From assembly GCA_023392535.1 (NCBI GenBank), contig JAEVYY010000031.1:30653-94652 (forward strand): 64,000 nt of DNA, read 5' to 3'. How positions within the stretch are numbered: position 1 is the stretch's first letter; each line of letters starts with the position of its first letter. This DNA is from Bacillota bacterium (GTDB lineage Bacteria; Bacillota; Clostridia; Lachnospirales; Lachnospiraceae). The position numbers were made by a program, and so were the translations under genes. Shown one piece after another: positions 1-8,488 of this stretch. Below the pieces are notes generated by a model. It saw only the letters and a program-made list of their open reading frames with translations, searched no databases and was not told where the DNA came from.

Positions 1-279
1 ATTATATGCACAATTGAGGATATTACAAAATCTTACAAGGTATCTATAACAAAAGTAGATTATTCGGCAAAAAATAGTAATCGAGGTATTCTTTTGGAAG
101 TCACAGATCCAGAGCTCTTAGCAAAGACAGGAGGGATAGTTCAAGGGATGTCAGGTGCTCCTATTATCCAAAACGGTAAGATCATTGGAGCGGTTACACA
201 TGTTTTGGTACAGGATGCTAAGAAAGGTTATGGTGTATTTATAGAAAATATGCTGGATAGCCAGGTGATTGGAAAATAA
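1..279 (+). CDS. spoIVB: SpoIVB peptidase, C-terminal part (cut by window start)
   Basis: The reading frame is open from the first base to a TAA at 277-279, giving the last 92 residues of a protein that starts upstream of the window. It contains the S55-family active-site block GGIVQGMSGAP with the nucleophilic Ser, followed by PIIQNGKIIGAVTHV and the typical GYGVFIENML tail. In the family this serine protease is secreted by the forespore and cleaves SpoIVFA, which starts pro-sigma-K processing in the mother cell. The usual GMSGSP is GMSGAP here, which leaves the catalytic Ser intact. It lies just upstream of spo0A, the canonical clostridial and bacillar order. The TTG at 94 is an internal codon, not a start. 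Confidence 0.93.
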   Translation: MICTIEDITKSYKVSITKVDYSAKNSNRGILLEVTDPELLAKTGGIVQGMSGAPIIQNGKIIGAVTHVLVQDAKKGYGVFIENMLDSQVIGK

Positions 280-380
280 GATAAGAGGTTAATTGTGTCA
301 TAATGAGGAAGATCGTTTGTCATTTGTTGCTTTTGGAGAGTATGCTGGCGAAAGTGTAAGTTTATCGCGATGCATAAGAG

Positions 381-410
381 TTGAAACATAAATTGACAAT
401 CCTTTATAAT
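381..410 (+). promoter_or_regulatory. Sigma-A-type promoter upstream of the spo0A-like gene
   Basis: TTGAAA (381-386) is followed after 18 bases by TATAAT (405-410). Transcription would start near 417, about 80 bases before the spo0A ATG. The rest of the 280-495 gap shows no gene. No convincing sigma-H promoter or 0A box was found here. Confidence 0.55.
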
Positions 411-495
411 GAATAGGAACGATAATTGGAATTTTATGGATAGTAAGACGATAAAATTTCGAGGAATGCGTTAAATTCATGAATGGAGGATTATT

Positions 496-1029
496 ATGGA
501 ACAACTTGATGTAGTGACCACTAAAGATAATGAGCAGATGTTCAAAATACTCACTGATCTCATCAGTAAAGATAAAGAATTTCAAATCATGATTACCGTT
601 CCGGCATCAGATAAACAGCCTGGAACTCATATTGATCATATGATACAACCGAAACAAGCAGAAGTACATGATTTGGAAAAAGATGTTACTGATATGATAC
701 ATGAGATTGGGGTACCGGCACATATCAAGGGATATCAGTATCTACGTGAGGCAATCATGATGTCGGTAGAAGATATTGATACACTGAATTCTATAACAAA
801 AATACTATATCCAATGATCGCAAAGAGGTTTCAAACAACACCAAGCCGCGTAGAAAGAGCAATCAGGCATGCAATTGAAGTAGCATGGAGCAGAGGAAGG
901 ATGGAAACATTAGATGCTCTATTTGGCTATACGATTAATACTGGGAAAGGAAAGCCTACTAATTCTGAATTTATTGCATTAATTGCAGATAAGATTCGTC
1001 TACAATATAGAAATGGATTCGGTAATTAA
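496..1029 (+). CDS. spo0A: Spo0A-like regulator lacking most of its receiver domain
   Basis: This 177-residue protein should be about 260-270 residues if it were a normal Spo0A. Residues 1-35 (MEQLDVVTTKDNEQM...) align with the first strand and helix of a receiver domain. The text then jumps through a short linker to the complete Spo0A effector domain (about 58-177), with VPAHIKGYQYLREAIM, the recognition helix SRVERAIRHAIEVAWSRG and GKPTNSEFIALIADK intact. The phospho-acceptor Asp, the switch Thr/Ser and the conserved Lys are all missing, and the N-terminal acidic pair is TKDN instead of ADDN. GGAGG at 485-489 gives a strong ribosome site for the ATG. It sits at the canonical place after spoIVB. 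A phosphorelay-independent, possibly constitutive DNA binder is an inference; a non-functional relic cannot be excluded. Confidence 0.9.
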   Translation: MEQLDVVTTKDNEQMFKILTDLISKDKEFQIMITVPASDKQPGTHIDHMIQPKQAEVHDLEKDVTDMIHEIGVPAHIKGYQYLREAIMMSVEDIDTLNSITKILYPMIAKRFQTTPSRVERAIRHAIEVAWSRGRMETLDALFGYTINTGKGKPTNSEFIALIADKIRLQYRNGFGN

Positions 1030-1101
1030 TCTTTTATTGAAGTGATAAATGATGTATAATATTTTCTATATTGTTAGAGAATGCGATTTGGAGGATATTC
1101 A

Positions 1102-2562
1102 ATGAAAAATATATTATTTGTTGCTTCAGAAGGTGTTCCATTTATTAAAACAGGAGGACTGGCAGATGTGGTAGGGTCCTTGCCCAAAAGTATTGATAAC
1201 AAATATTTTGATGTGCGTGTTGTCTTACCAAGATATGGGTGCATGAAACAACAATGGAAGGAGATCTTGCAATACAAAGCGCATTTTTTCATGGATTTTC
1301 ATTGGGAAAATGTCTATGTTGGAATTATGGAGGCCACGGTAGATCATATAACGTATTATTTCATTGATAATGAATCTATGTTTGGTGGAGTATCGCCTTA
1401 TAGCGATGATGTCTATGAAGATATTGTTAAATTTTCTTTTTTTTCAAAAGCGGTATTATCGATTCTACCAGTTATCGAGTTCAGACCTGATGTGATACAT
1501 TGTCATGATTGGCAGACCGGATTGATTCCAGTATACTTAAAAGAAAGATTTTATGAGAGCGATTTTTATCGAACGATGAAGACCGTTATGACCATTCATA
1601 ATTTAAAGTTTCAGGGGAAATGGGATGTAAAAACAGTAATGGATATTACTGGGCTGCCAGCTTATTATTTTACTCCGGATAAGCTCGAAGCGTATAAAAA
1701 TGCTAACTTATTAAAAGGAGGACTTGTATATTCGGATGCGATAACAACTGTCAGTGATACATATGCCGAAGAGATAAAAACAGAATTCTATGGTGAGGGA
1801 ATGCAAGGTTTGCTTTTGGCAAGAAGCAAGGATTTAAGAGGAATTTTGAATGGGATTGATTATGAAGAATATAATCCAGAGACGGACCATTTTCTAGCCC
1901 ATAATTATAATTCTATTAATTTCAGAAAAGAGAAGCTTAAAAATAAAAGAGCCTTACAGAAAGAACTGGGCCTGGAACAAGATGATAAGAAGTTCATGGT
2001 CGGATTGATATCCAGACTGACGGATCAGAAGGGGATCGATTTGGTTGCATATGTTATGGATGAGCTATGCCAGGATGATTTGCAGTTTGTTGTATTGGGA
2101 ACGGGGGAAGAACAGTACGAGAATATGTTCCGTCATTATGATTGGAAATATAATAATAAAGTATCTGCGAACATCTATTATTCAGAGGAAGTATCACATA
2201 AAATATATGCTGCCTGCGATGCGTTTTTGATGCCGTCTTTATTTGAACCATGCGGTCTTAGTCAGTTGATGGCGCTTCGTTATGGAACCGTACCAATTGT
2301 GAGGGAAACAGGTGGATTAAAGGATACAGTGAATCCGTATAATGAATTTGAAAATACTGGAACCGGATTCAGTTTTAGAAACTACAATGCGCATGAGATG
2401 CTGGGAACGATTCGTTATGCAGAAAAAATATTTTATTCTAAGAAGCGTGAATGGAATAAAATCGTAGACAGAGCGATGGTGTCTGACTTCTCGTGGACAG
2501 TATCTGCAACAAAGTATCAGGAGATGTACGACTGGTTAATTAGTTGCAAGGAAAATAATTAA
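1102..2562 (+). CDS. glgA: Glycogen synthase (ADP-glucose type)
   Basis: The 486-residue GT5 enzyme adds glucose from ADP-glucose to the growing alpha-1,4-glucan. K16-TGGL near the N terminus is the ADP-glucose binding motif. IHCHDWQTGLIP, TVSDTYAEEI, GLISRLTDQKG and the C-terminal EPCGLSQLMALRYGT with the catalytic Glu complete the GT-B fold. The ATG at 1102 is chosen over an in-frame ATG at 1081 because GGAGGA (about 1090-1095) sits correctly before it and the protein then begins MKNILFVASE like its family. It appears monocistronic, with a strong terminator directly downstream. No other glycogen gene is nearby. Confidence 0.95.
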   Translation: MKNILFVASEGVPFIKTGGLADVVGSLPKSIDNKYFDVRVVLPRYGCMKQQWKEILQYKAHFFMDFHWENVYVGIMEATVDHITYYFIDNESMFGGVSPYSDDVYEDIVKFSFFSKAVLSILPVIEFRPDVIHCHDWQTGLIPVYLKERFYESDFYRTMKTVMTIHNLKFQGKWDVKTVMDITGLPAYYFTPDKLEAYKNANLLKGGLVYSDAITTVSDTYAEEIKTEFYGEGMQGLLLARSKDLRGILNGIDYEEYNPETDHFLAHNYNSINFRKEKLKNKRALQKELGLEQDDKKFMVGLISRLTDQKGIDLVAYVMDELCQDDLQFVVLGTGEEQYENMFRHYDWKYNNKVSANIYYSEEVSHKIYAACDAFLMPSLFEPCGLSQLMALRYGTVPIVRETGGLKDTVNPYNEFENTGTGFSFRNYNAHEMLGTIRYAEKIFYSKKREWNKIVDRAMVSDFSWTVSATKYQEMYDWLISCKENN

Positions 2563-2576
2563 ATTTAAAGCGTTAT

Positions 2577-2618
2577 GATAACCAGCATTCGTATGCATAT
2601 GAATGCTGGTTATCTTTT
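2577..2618 (+). terminator. Rho-independent terminator after glgA
   Basis: A perfect 14-bp inverted repeat GATAACCAGCATTC (2577-2590) / GAATGCTGGTTATC (2601-2614) is followed by TTTT. Confidence 0.9.
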
Positions 2619-2690
2619 CATTGCTTGCGGAAGCGCTTATTGTTTCTTTTATCTTCTGAAATAGTGAAATACCGACACTTAACTTTTTTA

Positions 2691-2720
2691 TTGGTAATAT
2701 TATGAAGATGCATGTATAAT
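2691..2720 (+). promoter_or_regulatory. Promoter of the S41 lipoprotein gene
   Basis: TTGGTA (2691-2696), an 18-base spacer and TATAAT (2715-2720) lie 27 bases before the ATG. About 50 bases upstream, 2627-2641 resembles a CcpA cre site (core GAAGCGCTT), a weak hint of carbon control. Confidence 0.55.
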
Positions 2721-2746
2721 AAGAAAAAAGGAAAAGGATCAGTAAA

Positions 2747-4072
2747 ATGAAAAGAAAAATAGTAGCAGGTTTATTAGCACTTACTATGATTTTTTACCTA
2801 GTTGCGTGTAGTTCAAAGCAAGGAGGTAGCCGAGAGGAAAAAAGCAGTTCCATTTCAAACGATGTTCTATATGTGGATAAACTTCTAACCAATGAACAAA
2901 TGGTTTCGGATTATGATGCTATGTGGAAGGCTGTGAAAGAAAGTTATCCTTTTTGGGGCGTGCTTGCTCGGAGCAAGCCGGATGATCCAGATTACTACGA
3001 TGCAATTATTTCAGATTATCGTGAACAGCTTCAATGCGTAGAAGCAGGGAGCGATGAGGCAATGGAAAAGTTTTTAGAAATTGTGGCTTGCAGTCTATAT
3101 GATGTGTGCGGTACGGTTGGACACGTGAGTATTATCAATCCAAACTATTTTAAAGGGTTAGATGTTTATAAGGAGTACGCTGAGGAAATGCCGGAAGTAA
3201 AGCCGTGGGTTGATGTAATCGAAAAACCGGAGGTTATATTCTTCTATAAATATTATGATTACCTGATGACACTTTCACCTGAAGATAAGAGCAATGATGG
3301 GTCTCAAGACGAGAAATCAATGGAACAGCCAGAGTTAGAGGGAGAGCCTGTAAGTGCGAATCTTAAAACAAATATTCTTGAAGAAGGAAAAACTGCTTAC
3401 ATCAGAGTAAATTCCTTTGATAATGCCTATATAAATGATGATCTGCCCAAAATACAGGCATTTTTAGAAAAAGTAAAAAATTACCAAAATTTGATCATAG
3501 ACATTCAAGCAAATGGCGGTGGCAATACTGCCTACTGGGAGGAGGCCTTTGTCCGCCCTAATATTGCTGAACCGGTCAGCACTCGGTTGGTACGACTAAT
3601 GAAGGATACCGAATTGACACGGCAATTCTACATGGCAGGTTACAAAAATTCGCTATTAAGTCCAGAGGAAGTCAAAAACGACGCAAAATTTACGAAACTG
3701 ACCAAGGAGGACTTAGGCGATTTGACGCTTGCAAGGGAATTATCAGATACCATAGAGCCTAAAAAAAGTGAGAAGTTATTTAATGGGAAAGTATGGTTGT
3801 TGGTAGGACCTTCTGTGTATTCCTCGGCGGAGGCGTTTGCAGTATTTTGCAAAGACACAGGTTTTGCTACTTTGGTTGGACAGACAACCGGCGGTTCCGA
3901 CAGCGGTGGTCCGATCCTATTTGAATTACCTATCAGCCATCTTTTGATTCAGTTTGATGTGGAATACTGCCTTAATGCGGATGGAAGCTGCAATCAGGAA
4001 ATGGGCACCGTACCAGACATTGAGACAGAAGATGCACTGCATGAAGTATTAGAGTTAATTAAAAAACCATAA
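2747..4072 (+). CDS. S41-family peptidase-like lipoprotein
   Basis: This 441-residue protein has a lipoprotein signal (LVAC, lipid Cys21), so it is expected on the outer face of the membrane. Residues from about 205 onward resemble the tricorn/C-terminal-processing S41 core: TAYIRVNSFDN, then LIIDIQANGGGNTAYW, and VWLLVGPSVYSSAEAF, where Ser360 in SSAE is at the usual nucleophile position. The following GQTTGGSDSGG replaces the FGK segment of Ctp-type enzymes, so a Ser/Lys dyad is not evident and the S41B (tricorn-like) branch fits better. Substrate unknown. AAAGGAAAAGGA precedes the ATG. It stands alone between a terminator and the next promoter. Confidence 0.8.
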   Translation: MKRKIVAGLLALTMIFYLVACSSKQGGSREEKSSSISNDVLYVDKLLTNEQMVSDYDAMWKAVKESYPFWGVLARSKPDDPDYYDAIISDYREQLQCVEAGSDEAMEKFLEIVACSLYDVCGTVGHVSIINPNYFKGLDVYKEYAEEMPEVKPWVDVIEKPEVIFFYKYYDYLMTLSPEDKSNDGSQDEKSMEQPELEGEPVSANLKTNILEEGKTAYIRVNSFDNAYINDDLPKIQAFLEKVKNYQNLIIDIQANGGGNTAYWEEAFVRPNIAEPVSTRLVRLMKDTELTRQFYMAGYKNSLLSPEEVKNDAKFTKLTKEDLGDLTLARELSDTIEPKKSEKLFNGKVWLLVGPSVYSSAEAFAVFCKDTGFATLVGQTTGGSDSGGPILFELPISHLLIQFDVEYCLNADGSCNQEMGTVPDIETEDALHEVLELIKKP

Positions 4073-4149
4073 TTTTGCGATGTTCAACAATGTGCTAAGA
4101 TGCGTATCCATTAGAATAAGTAGTATTTTTTTGCTAGTGCCATTGCCCT

Positions 4150-4178
4150 TTGCGTATTCGCAAAAGATATGGTACAGT
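4150..4178 (+). promoter_or_regulatory. Probable promoter of the methionine-synthesis gene
   Basis: TTGCGT (4150-4155), 17 bases, TACAGT (4173-4178). The -35 box is poor. The short leader to 4223 leaves no room for an S-box (SAM) riboswitch, and none was seen. Confidence 0.4.
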
Positions 4179-4222
4179 ATTTACGGTTAGGATTAAAATA
4201 CAAAGGGAAATCGAGTAACTAT

Positions 4223-5989
4223 ATGACAATAAGAGAATACTTGAAAAATAAGAAATTGATTTGTGACGGTGCATTTGGAACCTATTATGCAGCAATGGGA
4301 GGCTCCGGATTGCCAGAGAAGGCAAATATAGATCATCCAGAGCTCGTATTAATGATTCATCAAGCGTATATTAAGGCAGGCGCCAGATTAATTCGTACGA
4401 ACACGTTTGCGTCGAATACGAAAACATTGTCCTGTGATAAGGAAACAATGTCAGAGAATATGATTGCTGCTTATCAGTTGGCTATGCAGGCAACGGAAAT
4501 AGTTGATGATACCGTATATGTAGCAGGTGATATCGGTCCTCTGCCTGATATGCGTACATTGGAAGAAGCAAAGATATATGAAGAATACCGTTTTATTTGT
4601 GATACCTTCATTAAGGCTGGTGCAAAAATATTAATTTTTGAGACTATGAAAGGACTGGATGTAATAGATAGAGTCATTGAAGACGTAAAAAAAGAAAATC
4701 CAGACCTCTTTATTATTGTTCAGTTTTGTGTAAATCAGCATGGATATACAGAAACGGGAATGAATGCAAAGCGCTTATTAGAAAAAATAGCAAGCATGCA
4801 GGCAATCGATGTGACGGGTTTTAATTGTGGGGTAGGACCAGGACATATGTATCAGATTCTGACACAATTGAATCTAGATATAGGTAAGAATATGATTGCA
4901 TTGCCTAATGCAAGTTATCCCAAAAGTATTCAGGATCGATTGGTCTTTATGGAAAACATGGATTATTTTGCAGATAAAGTAAAGGATATTGCTACACTAG
5001 GTGTTACTATTCTGGGTGGATGTTGTGGCACCAATCCAAAATATATTGAGAAGATACTGGAAACTGTACCGTTAGAGACCGATTCAGAGAATCACAGTTT
5101 AGTAAGTTCTAGTAGTTTGATATTGGATACAAAAAAAGAGAATCATTTTTTCGCCCATAAGAAAAAAAATGAAAAAATAATAGCGGTAGAACTTTCTCCA
5201 CCGCCCAATGCGGATTTCGAGAAAATAATGGATTCTGCCAATTTATTAAAATCTAGTAAGGTTGATGTGATTACATTTCCGGATTCTCCTTCAGGAAGAA
5301 CAAGAGCCGATTCGATTTTAATGGCTGTAAAAGTAGCAAATGAGGTGAAAATACCGGTAATGCCTCATATTTGCTGTCGCGATAAAAATGCGATTGCAAT
5401 GCGCTCACAATTACTTGGAGCTCATATCAACGGAGTTAAAAATTTATTAGTAATAACCGGAGATCCGGTACCTGTAACTGTCAGACAGGAGATTAAAAGT
5501 GTATTTAATTTTGAATCGGTAGGAGTCATGCGTGCGATCCAAGAGATGAATAAAGAGCAATTTGCGCAAAATGAGATGATCTATGGCGGTGCCCTTAACC
5601 ATAACCGTCCAAATATTGAGGTAGAGATTGAGCGAATGCGAAAAAAAATAGCAGCGGGAGCACAATTTTTTATGACACAGCCATTATTTAGTAAGGCGGA
5701 TGTGGAAAGACTAAGGTACATGAAATCTCAAGTCGATACCAGGATTATTTGTGGTGTAATGCCTCTAGTCAGTAAAAAAAATGCACTTTTTATGAAAAAT
5801 GAGATGGCGGGAATTGATATACCAGATGATATTGTCGCTAATTTTAAAGATGGTATGACGAGAGAAGAAGGAGAAAAGGTCGGAGTATCCATAGTAAAAA
5901 ATATAAAAGAATTAACAGAAGATTTTGTGGATGGTTATTATTTTTCAATTCCATTTAACAGAGTATATTTATTAGAGCAGATGTTATAA
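4223..5989 (+). CDS. Bifunctional homocysteine S-methyltransferase / methylenetetrahydrofolate reductase
   Basis: The 588-residue fusion resembles B. subtilis YitJ. Residues 1 to about 300 form the zinc-dependent homocysteine methyltransferase barrel (start CDGAFGTYY) with the three zinc Cys at about 202 (FNCGVGP) and 267/268 (GGCCGTNP). Residues about 316-588 form the MetF-like FAD reductase (AVELSPPPNADFEKI, HICCRDKN, LLVITGDPVP, FFMTQPLF). Together they could reduce methylene-THF and pass the methyl group toward methionine. A cobalamin domain is absent, as in YitJ. The ATG at 4223 is preferred to 4169 because the family motif starts right after it; the ribosome site is weak for either. It is followed by two genes on the same strand with short gaps. 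Confidence 0.9.
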   Translation: MTIREYLKNKKLICDGAFGTYYAAMGGSGLPEKANIDHPELVLMIHQAYIKAGARLIRTNTFASNTKTLSCDKETMSENMIAAYQLAMQATEIVDDTVYVAGDIGPLPDMRTLEEAKIYEEYRFICDTFIKAGAKILIFETMKGLDVIDRVIEDVKKENPDLFIIVQFCVNQHGYTETGMNAKRLLEKIASMQAIDVTGFNCGVGPGHMYQILTQLNLDIGKNMIALPNASYPKSIQDRLVFMENMDYFADKVKDIATLGVTILGGCCGTNPKYIEKILETVPLETDSENHSLVSSSSLILDTKKENHFFAHKKKNEKIIAVELSPPPNADFEKIMDSANLLKSSKVDVITFPDSPSGRTRADSILMAVKVANEVKIPVMPHICCRDKNAIAMRSQLLGAHINGVKNLLVITGDPVPVTVRQEIKSVFNFESVGVMRAIQEMNKEQFAQNEMIYGGALNHNRPNIEVEIERMRKKIAAGAQFFMTQPLFSKADVERLRYMKSQVDTRIICGVMPLVSKKNALFMKNEMAGIDIPDDIVANFKDGMTREEGEKVGVSIVKNIKELTEDFVDGYYFSIPFNRVYLLEQML

Positions 5990-6009
5990 AGGTAGGAGGA
6001 GTTGGTAAT

Positions 6010-6609
6010 ATGTTTAGAGTACAGGCAGATATCAAAAATGTGAACTATGATGCCATGTTAGATACTTTTATGAACCAGATAAAACAACAACAGCAAAACG
6101 GGACGTTAGGTGGCATGAAGATTCCGCCGATGCTGAATATGGATATTTTAAAGAAGATGCCACAGGAAACTAAGGATGCTATGGTTGCAAGTGCAATCAA
6201 TGCGGAACAACAAAGGATGAAAGACATGATAGAAATGTATTCTGCAAAGGCAGGGCAGAATATTAAGATTCATCGATTACAAGTCTTATGTGTAAAGGAG
6301 GCAAATTGCACGATACGCTTAAATCTGGATGTCACTTCCATGGATAGCATTACAGCAATAGAAAAAATTGCCACCATTTTAATAGAAGATGATCTGAAAA
6401 CAGTTATGGGTGAGGATTACCAGGAAAACATATCGGTATCGGAAGCGGTAACTTATATCAAAGAACAGAATGAAAAAAAACAGTATTTTTTTATATTAAA
6501 AAGTATGAGTAATAAGAAAAAAATGATTATAGAAAAATTGGAATCTATGGCAGCAGATATCGGAATAAGTCTTGAATTGACGAATATTCGGTTTATGGTC
6601 CAGTCTTAA
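6010..6609 (+). CDS. Protein of unknown function between yitJ-like gene and rqcH
   Basis: I do not recognise this 199-residue protein. It has an excellent AGGAGG ribosome site (about 5996-6001) and sits 20 bases after the methionine gene and 17 before rqcH, so it is very probably expressed with them. It has no signal peptide or membrane span. The N-terminal third is rich in Met and Gln (MNQIKQQQQNGTLGGMKIPPMLNMDILKKMP). The rest is mixed alpha/beta with a repeated-looking pattern of short amphipathic segments (KIATILIEDDLK, MIIEKLESMAADIG). A possible role in translation or RNA quality control rests only on its neighbour. Confidence 0.75.
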   Translation: MFRVQADIKNVNYDAMLDTFMNQIKQQQQNGTLGGMKIPPMLNMDILKKMPQETKDAMVASAINAEQQRMKDMIEMYSAKAGQNIKIHRLQVLCVKEANCTIRLNLDVTSMDSITAIEKIATILIEDDLKTVMGEDYQENISVSEAVTYIKEQNEKKQYFFILKSMSNKKKMIIEKLESMAADIGISLELTNIRFMVQS

Positions 6610-6626
6610 AAAAGTGAGGTTTGGAA

Positions 6627-8366
6627 GTGGCGTTTGATGGAATAACAATTGCAAATGTTGTGAAGGAATGTAAGGACAGATTAATAGGTGGCAGGATATA
6701 TAAGATTGCCCAGCCTGAAAAGGATGAACTATTATTGACATTTAAGGCAGGAGGAAAAGATCAATATCGTTTATTGCTATCGGCGGATGCTTCGCTACCG
6801 CTTATTTATTTTACAAAAAATAATAAGACAAGTCCATTAACAGCTCCTAATTTTTGTATGCTTCTTCGAAAGCATTTACAGAATGCAAGGGTTATTGGAA
6901 TCGAGCAGCCAGGATTAGAACGTGTTGTAAGAATGGAATTGGAACACCTAGATGAGCTTGGAGATCTTTGTCGTAAATATTTGATCATAGAAATTATGGG
7001 AAAACATAGTAATATTATATTCTGTGACCAGAACAATAAAATTATAGATAGTATCAAACATGTTTCAGGGATGATGAGTTCCGTTCGAGAAGTACTTCCA
7101 GGAAGGGATTATTTTATACCAGAGACACAAGATAAGAAAAATCCATTGGAAGCGGTAATATCTTCTTTTAGAACGGCATTACAAAAGAAATCGATACCCC
7201 TATACAAGGCGATTTATAACTCGTTTACAGGGATATCTCCAATGATAGCAAATGAGATCTGTTATTTGTCCGATGTAGATGCTTCTATGCCAACGAATGC
7301 AATGGAAGAATCACAGATTGAAGTACTTTATCAAAATTTTGCTAAAGTGCTGCAATATGTAAAGGAAGAAAGATTTTATCCTAATATTGTATATAAGAGC
7401 GGAGAGCCGGCTGAGTATGCGTCAATTCCACTAACGATATTTCATAAAGAGGAAACAGTACCATTTGCCTCGATATCTGAGTTGCTGGAACTCTATTATG
7501 CCGAAAAGAATACGATTACAAGAATCCGGCAGAAATCAGTGGATTTGAGAAGAGTTGTGCAAACGGCATTAGAGCGTAATGTGAAAAAGTATGATATTCA
7601 AATGAAGCAAATGCAAGATACCGAAAAAAAAGATAAATTGAGAGTATATGGTGAATTGCTAAATGCTTATGGGTATGAGATAGAGACTGGTGCAAAATCG
7701 ATGGAGGCTTTGAATTATTATACGAATGAGATGATAACGATTCCCTTGGATCCATTGTTATCACCGGGAGAAAATGCCAAGAAGTATTTTGAGAAATATG
7801 GAAAACTCAAGAGAACGTATGAAGCATTAACGGCACTGACGAAAGAGACAAAAGAAGAAATCGAGCATTTGGAATCAATTAGTACAGCACTGGATATTGC
7901 GTTACAGGAAGAGGATTTGGTTCAAATCAAAGAAGAATTGACCCAAAATGGATACATACGAAGAAAAGGAAATGTAAAAAGGCAAAAGATTACAAGTAAA
8001 CCATTTCATTATGTCAGCAGTGACGGATTTCATATCTACGTGGGAAAAAATAATTTTCAGAATGAGGAATTAACATTTCAATTAGCAGTTGGAAATGACT
8101 GGTGGTTTCATGCGAAAGGGATCCCTGGTTCCCACGTTGTTGTAAAAACAAATGGGGAAGAATTACCGGATGGTACGTTTGAAGAGGCAGGGAAATTGGC
8201 GGCTTATTATTCCAAGGGGAGAGGTCAGGAAAAAATTGAAATTGATTATACAAGGAAGAAAAATGTTAAGAAACCAGCAGGTGGAAAACCAGGTTTTGTT
8301 GTCTATTATACAAATTATTCTTTGATAATTGATTCTGATATTAGTGGAATACAAGAAGTAAAATAA
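6627..8366 (+). CDS. rqcH: RqcH / NFACT ribosome-quality-control protein
   Basis: The 579-residue NFACT protein (often annotated fibronectin-binding protein) resembles B. subtilis RqcH (YloA). RqcH binds obstructed 50S subunits carrying peptidyl-tRNA and directs C-terminal Ala tailing for degradation. The N-terminal NFACT-N part begins MAFDGITIANVV. A coiled-coil region spans about 285-440. The C-terminal NFACT-R domain starts near 447 (RRKGNVKRQK...FHYVSSDGFHIYVGKNNFQNE, DWWFHAKGIPGSHVVVK). GTG at 6627 gives the family start, with GTGAGGT six bases upstream; the TTG two codons earlier is less likely. In this window tmRNA/SmpB supply the parallel rescue route. Confidence 0.92.
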   Translation: MAFDGITIANVVKECKDRLIGGRIYKIAQPEKDELLLTFKAGGKDQYRLLLSADASLPLIYFTKNNKTSPLTAPNFCMLLRKHLQNARVIGIEQPGLERVVRMELEHLDELGDLCRKYLIIEIMGKHSNIIFCDQNNKIIDSIKHVSGMMSSVREVLPGRDYFIPETQDKKNPLEAVISSFRTALQKKSIPLYKAIYNSFTGISPMIANEICYLSDVDASMPTNAMEESQIEVLYQNFAKVLQYVKEERFYPNIVYKSGEPAEYASIPLTIFHKEETVPFASISELLELYYAEKNTITRIRQKSVDLRRVVQTALERNVKKYDIQMKQMQDTEKKDKLRVYGELLNAYGYEIETGAKSMEALNYYTNEMITIPLDPLLSPGENAKKYFEKYGKLKRTYEALTALTKETKEEIEHLESISTALDIALQEEDLVQIKEELTQNGYIRRKGNVKRQKITSKPFHYVSSDGFHIYVGKNNFQNEELTFQLAVGNDWWFHAKGIPGSHVVVKTNGEELPDGTFEEAGKLAAYYSKGRGQEKIEIDYTRKKNVKKPAGGKPGFVVYYTNYSLIIDSDISGIQEVK

Positions 8367-8389
8367 AGAGGTAGATTGTAGTATTATTC

Positions 8390-8418
8390 TTGACGATAGA
8401 TAGTACTTGCACTATAAT
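8390..8418 (+). promoter_or_regulatory. Promoter of the yicC-remA-gmk-rpoZ operon
   Basis: TTGACG (8390-8395), 17 bases, TATAAT (8413-8418). A hyphenated palindrome ATGTTA-CAGT-TAACAT lies in the leader at 8446-8461. Confidence 0.75.
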
Positions 8419-8488
8419 AAAAAGAAGTGTGTGAATGTAAATAGTATGTTACAGTTAACATTACTAAATTGATAAAAGAGGGAAGTAC

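Noticed and set aside
465..492. Sigma-H-like AGGAATG...GAAT pattern before spo0A
   Set aside because: The -10 would overlap the ribosome site, so the transcript would start after it.
2627..2641. cre-like site (CcpA) between glgA and the S41 lipoprotein gene
   Set aside because: Only the core matches well and it lies 50 bases upstream of the -35; too weak to list as a separate site.
4073..4222. SAM (S-box) riboswitch before the methionine gene
   Set aside because: The promoter-to-start distance is too short and no S-box core motifs are present.
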